Assembly (NCBI RefSeq): GCF_910589235.1
Contig: NC_060960.1
Location: 11,282,119-11,346,118 of the forward strand
Length of the DNA: 64,000 nt
Direction: 5' to 3'
Origin: Vespa crabro
Lineage: Eukaryota; Arthropoda; Insecta; Hymenoptera; Vespidae
The position numbers and the translations under genes are program-made. Under the pieces are notes generated by a model. The model was given only the letters and a program-made list of their open reading frames with translations. It was not told the origin of the DNA and ran no database searches. Below, piece after piece: positions 61,800 through 64,000 of this stretch (positions are counted from its first letter, which is position 1; each line of letters starts with the position of its first letter).

Positions 61800-63839
61800 A
61801 CGTGATCCGTACGATAAAAAAGGAATAAATCCTCGTAGGATTCCCACGTGAATCGTGACCGTAAACGAACGCTTTTACGGTCCACAGTCGATACGTCGCT
61901 CCATCATAGATATATCTATCTATAGCTTCCGGGGTAATCCTGAAGGACCTACCGAGCGAGAAAGAATAATAGACTATCCTATGATAAAATACAGAGACTA
62001 CGATACCTGCCTTCTAAACTAACTCGCAAAATCTCTAATCTCTCGATGAACGTTCTCTATCTTCGTAACGTTCTAACAAATGTTCTTCGATGAAGACTCA
62101 TTTTAGAATGGCCGCGGCATCTTCTGCTCCTGTAATTTATATTAAAAACGTATCTACAAGATTATTCACCTAAAGATCTTATTTAAATATTCACCGTATA
62201 TTTGTACCCTTTGATTGCGGGATAGTAAACAAAAGTTCGTGTTACATGGTATAAATATATTTATGCGAATAGTTTTTTTTTCCTTTTCTTTTTTCTTTTA
62301 ATACGAATGTGTCTACATATTCCGACACAGTACAGTGCTAATAAATGCAATTATCTCCAACTGGATTCATAGTGTAAAAGTCATTAAAAGATTTCTCATG
62401 TAATACTTGTTTTAAGAATTAGTAACTTAACGTGTGTCTATCGTGACTTACCGCACGATTTTAATAAGATAGCTGATAGTCCTTCGAATAGGAGTAATAA
62501 CGTACCATGTCCTTCAACGATAACCGATCGTATGTATCTCCGTCTTTTTAATTACGACGCAGTACGACGATGTAAAGTACACAGTACATAAAATCGAAAA
62601 ACGATGGAAAAAGATGAATGGTTTATAGTAAAAACTATACACAGTTCGCTAATATCTTAGACATGTGCACAGTTCATACATCTGATTGATAAAATATCAT
62701 TAATCTTATAAGATAAGAGTACTGTAAATTTTCTGTCGTCGCTTATTTATATGATAACACATAACGATAATCTGCAATATATTAAAAAATAGGTTCGCAT
62801 CGCTCAAATGTAATTTAAATTGTCCAAGAGTTGGAGAAGTTTGGCGACCAAACTTAGCTGCCATACGCGAATCGTCTAGAACAATTTTCTGATGTTATCT
62901 TTTGCTTGCATATTGTTTCTTTAATACGTCAGATACGGCAGATATATATTTTAATAACGTACTTATATGCAAGAGAATCGGAGCGTCTCTTAGCGTTTCC
63001 TTTCTTCTTCCGATGCCCATGTGCGCAAGGCCGAATCGACTCGTTCTTTAAACTTTTTGACGTTCGTCCGAAGAGATCGTCGATGCTATGATTCGCTACG
63101 ATTCCCTCATACTATGCCAACAGATATCTTACAGACTCTTTATAAAACTTTAAATACCGGCGTTCATCTTTAAAAAATAAACCATTCAGTTTGAAAATAT
63201 TGTCAAACGAATAATAACATGATGGATTTCACAATAAGTTTTTTAAATTCTCACTCTGTATAATACCTTGCACTTTTTACCAATACATCAACTTGATAGT
63301 ACCAATCGTAAGATAAAACGAGGATTGGCATATCTATATTAGTTAATGATTTTTATCAAACTTTTTCTTAAAAGTCGAGGATGTTAAAGGTGCAGGTATT
63401 TTTTTTTTTTTTTTTTTTCCAAAATAAAGAGCAAAAAAGAAAAGAAAATATGTTCTTTGTGCTATGCATCTCAACAAGGATTATCCAATCTTGTCGACTA
63501 ATTGTTAATTTTATTTGAAGGAGAAAAAAAAGAGAGAAAAAAAGAAATAAAAAGAAAAAAAGAAAAAAAAAATAAGGCCAAGACATAAGATTATTTTATG
63601 GAATGTATACACAGATGAAAATAGTCAAATGTAGGAAACGCATAGGCAAACCGCAGTTGTCGCGCTCATATAAGCGGCTTCTACTAATACGCCCCTCCAA
63701 TGAATACTCCTTTTTACGTCGTAGAGACGTTAGATTTCCTCCTATCGTTAATCTACTACAGAGGAGATAATCACCTGATACATTTTAATGTTGTTACTTC
63801 ATAGTCAGGGACACTGTATTGCAAAATCAGTAAAATGCT
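61800..63839 (-). other. AT-rich 3'UTR/flank of Cdc42
   Basis: Base composition drops to AT-rich at about 61.8 kb and stays so to the window end. No GA/CT microsatellite occurs; there is a T run at 63401-63418. The poly-Phe/Lys open frame at 63368-63586 is a by-product of T and A runs. The UTR boundary cannot be read from the sequence. Confidence 0.5.
63510..63515 (-). terminator. Candidate polyadenylation signal of Cdc42
   Basis: AATAAA on the minus strand, about 330 nt after the Cdc42 stop codon. It is the only canonical hexamer I found in the adjacent 1.7 kb. Longer 3'UTRs using variant signals are possible. Confidence 0.35.
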
Positions 63840-63929
63840 TTACAAAAGCATACACCTTCTTTTCTTCACCGGTTCTGGAGGCTCCAATGCTGCCAATATA
63901 GCTTCGTCGAATACATTTTTTAAACCTTT
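63840..63929 (-). CDS. Cdc42: Cdc42 small GTPase, last coding exon (partial gene)
   Basis: Acceptor TTTATTTTAG ends at 63930. The exon is in phase 0 and encodes 29 residues (KGLKNVFDEAILAALEPPEP, then VKKRRCMLL) and a TAA stop at 63840-63842. The NVFDEAILAALEPPEP helix is diagnostic of Cdc42 and differs from the equivalent Rac and Rho helices. KKRR is the polybasic membrane-targeting stretch. CMLL is the C-terminal CAAX box; ending in Leu, it predicts geranylgeranylation. Cdc42 is a Rho-family GTPase controlling polarity and actin (family knowledge). The G-domain exons lie to the right of the window, beyond at least 71 bp of intron. Some animals have alternative Cdc42 last exons; a second one was not found here. 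Confidence 0.94.
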   Translation of the reverse strand, partial: KGLKNVFDEAILAALEPPEPVKKRRCMLL

Positions 63930-64000
63930 CTAAAATAAACATTTAAAGAGATCGGTACGTGCAACGTGGAAAATTCATACAACATAAATTCGACTTATTT

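Larger units (their letters stand above)
52100..61800. other. Intergenic region downstream of Cdc42, no gene recognised
   Basis: Microsatellite-rich again, with arrays at 52166-52200, 52821-52852, 54140-54266, 55892-55952, 60439-60487, 60768-60800 and 61009-61056. Plus-strand open frames at 53452-53844, 57403-57654 and 58817-59130 show no domain, and none has convincing flanking splice sites. Confidence 0.5.

Noticed and set aside
63368..63586. Phe/Lys-rich minus-strand open frame
   Set aside because: Arises from T and A runs in the probable Cdc42 3'UTR.
1..64000. tRNA, rRNA, CRISPR and transposon signatures
   Set aside because: No convincing tRNA B box with paired arms, no rRNA core sequence, no spaced direct repeats, and no transposase or reverse-transcriptase motifs were seen by eye.

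Overview
This is a piece of an insect genome, most probably hymenopteran. The signs are split genes with short consensus introns, very dense GA/CT, GAA, GTC and GAAG microsatellites, alternating GC-rich and AT-rich blocks, and protein sequences of insect type. There are no operons, phage genes or CRISPR arrays, and I recognised no transposon. Most long open frames are low-complexity or antisense shadows. The genes were found by joining short exons by eye.

Two genes are firmly supported, both on the minus strand. (1) Positions 28126 down to 5317 hold the complete coding region of a Tbx20-class T-box transcription factor (H15/midline). It has six coding exons totalling 2094 nt, which encode 697 residues. 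All exon phases agree. The N-terminal exon carries a Groucho-type eh1 motif and long Gly, Gln and His tracts. The T-box lies on exons 2-5, and a Gln/His-rich C-terminal region lies on exon 6. One of the five introns has a GC donor instead of GT. (2) Positions 63929 to 63840 hold the last coding exon of Cdc42, with a polybasic stretch and a CMLL prenylation box. Its other exons lie beyond the right edge.

Layout: 1-5316 is H15 3' flank and probable 3'UTR, with a long nested hairpin at 2810-2876. 5317-28126 is H15. 28127-about 47800 is GC-richer, microsatellite-dense upstream DNA, probably regulatory. About 47800-52100 is an AT-rich block almost free of GA/CT repeats. It contains a possible unrecognised small four-exon gene (51079 to 50047, minus). 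52100-61800 is again microsatellite-rich with no convincing gene. 61800-63839 is AT-rich and probably the Cdc42 3'UTR and flank.

Nothing indicates that H15 and Cdc42 act together; they are simply neighbours in the same orientation. The roughly 35 kb upstream of H15 and its two long introns (9.0 and 7.3 kb) are what one expects of a developmental regulator with dispersed enhancers. Some motif-dense segments are marked as tentative cis-regulatory candidates.
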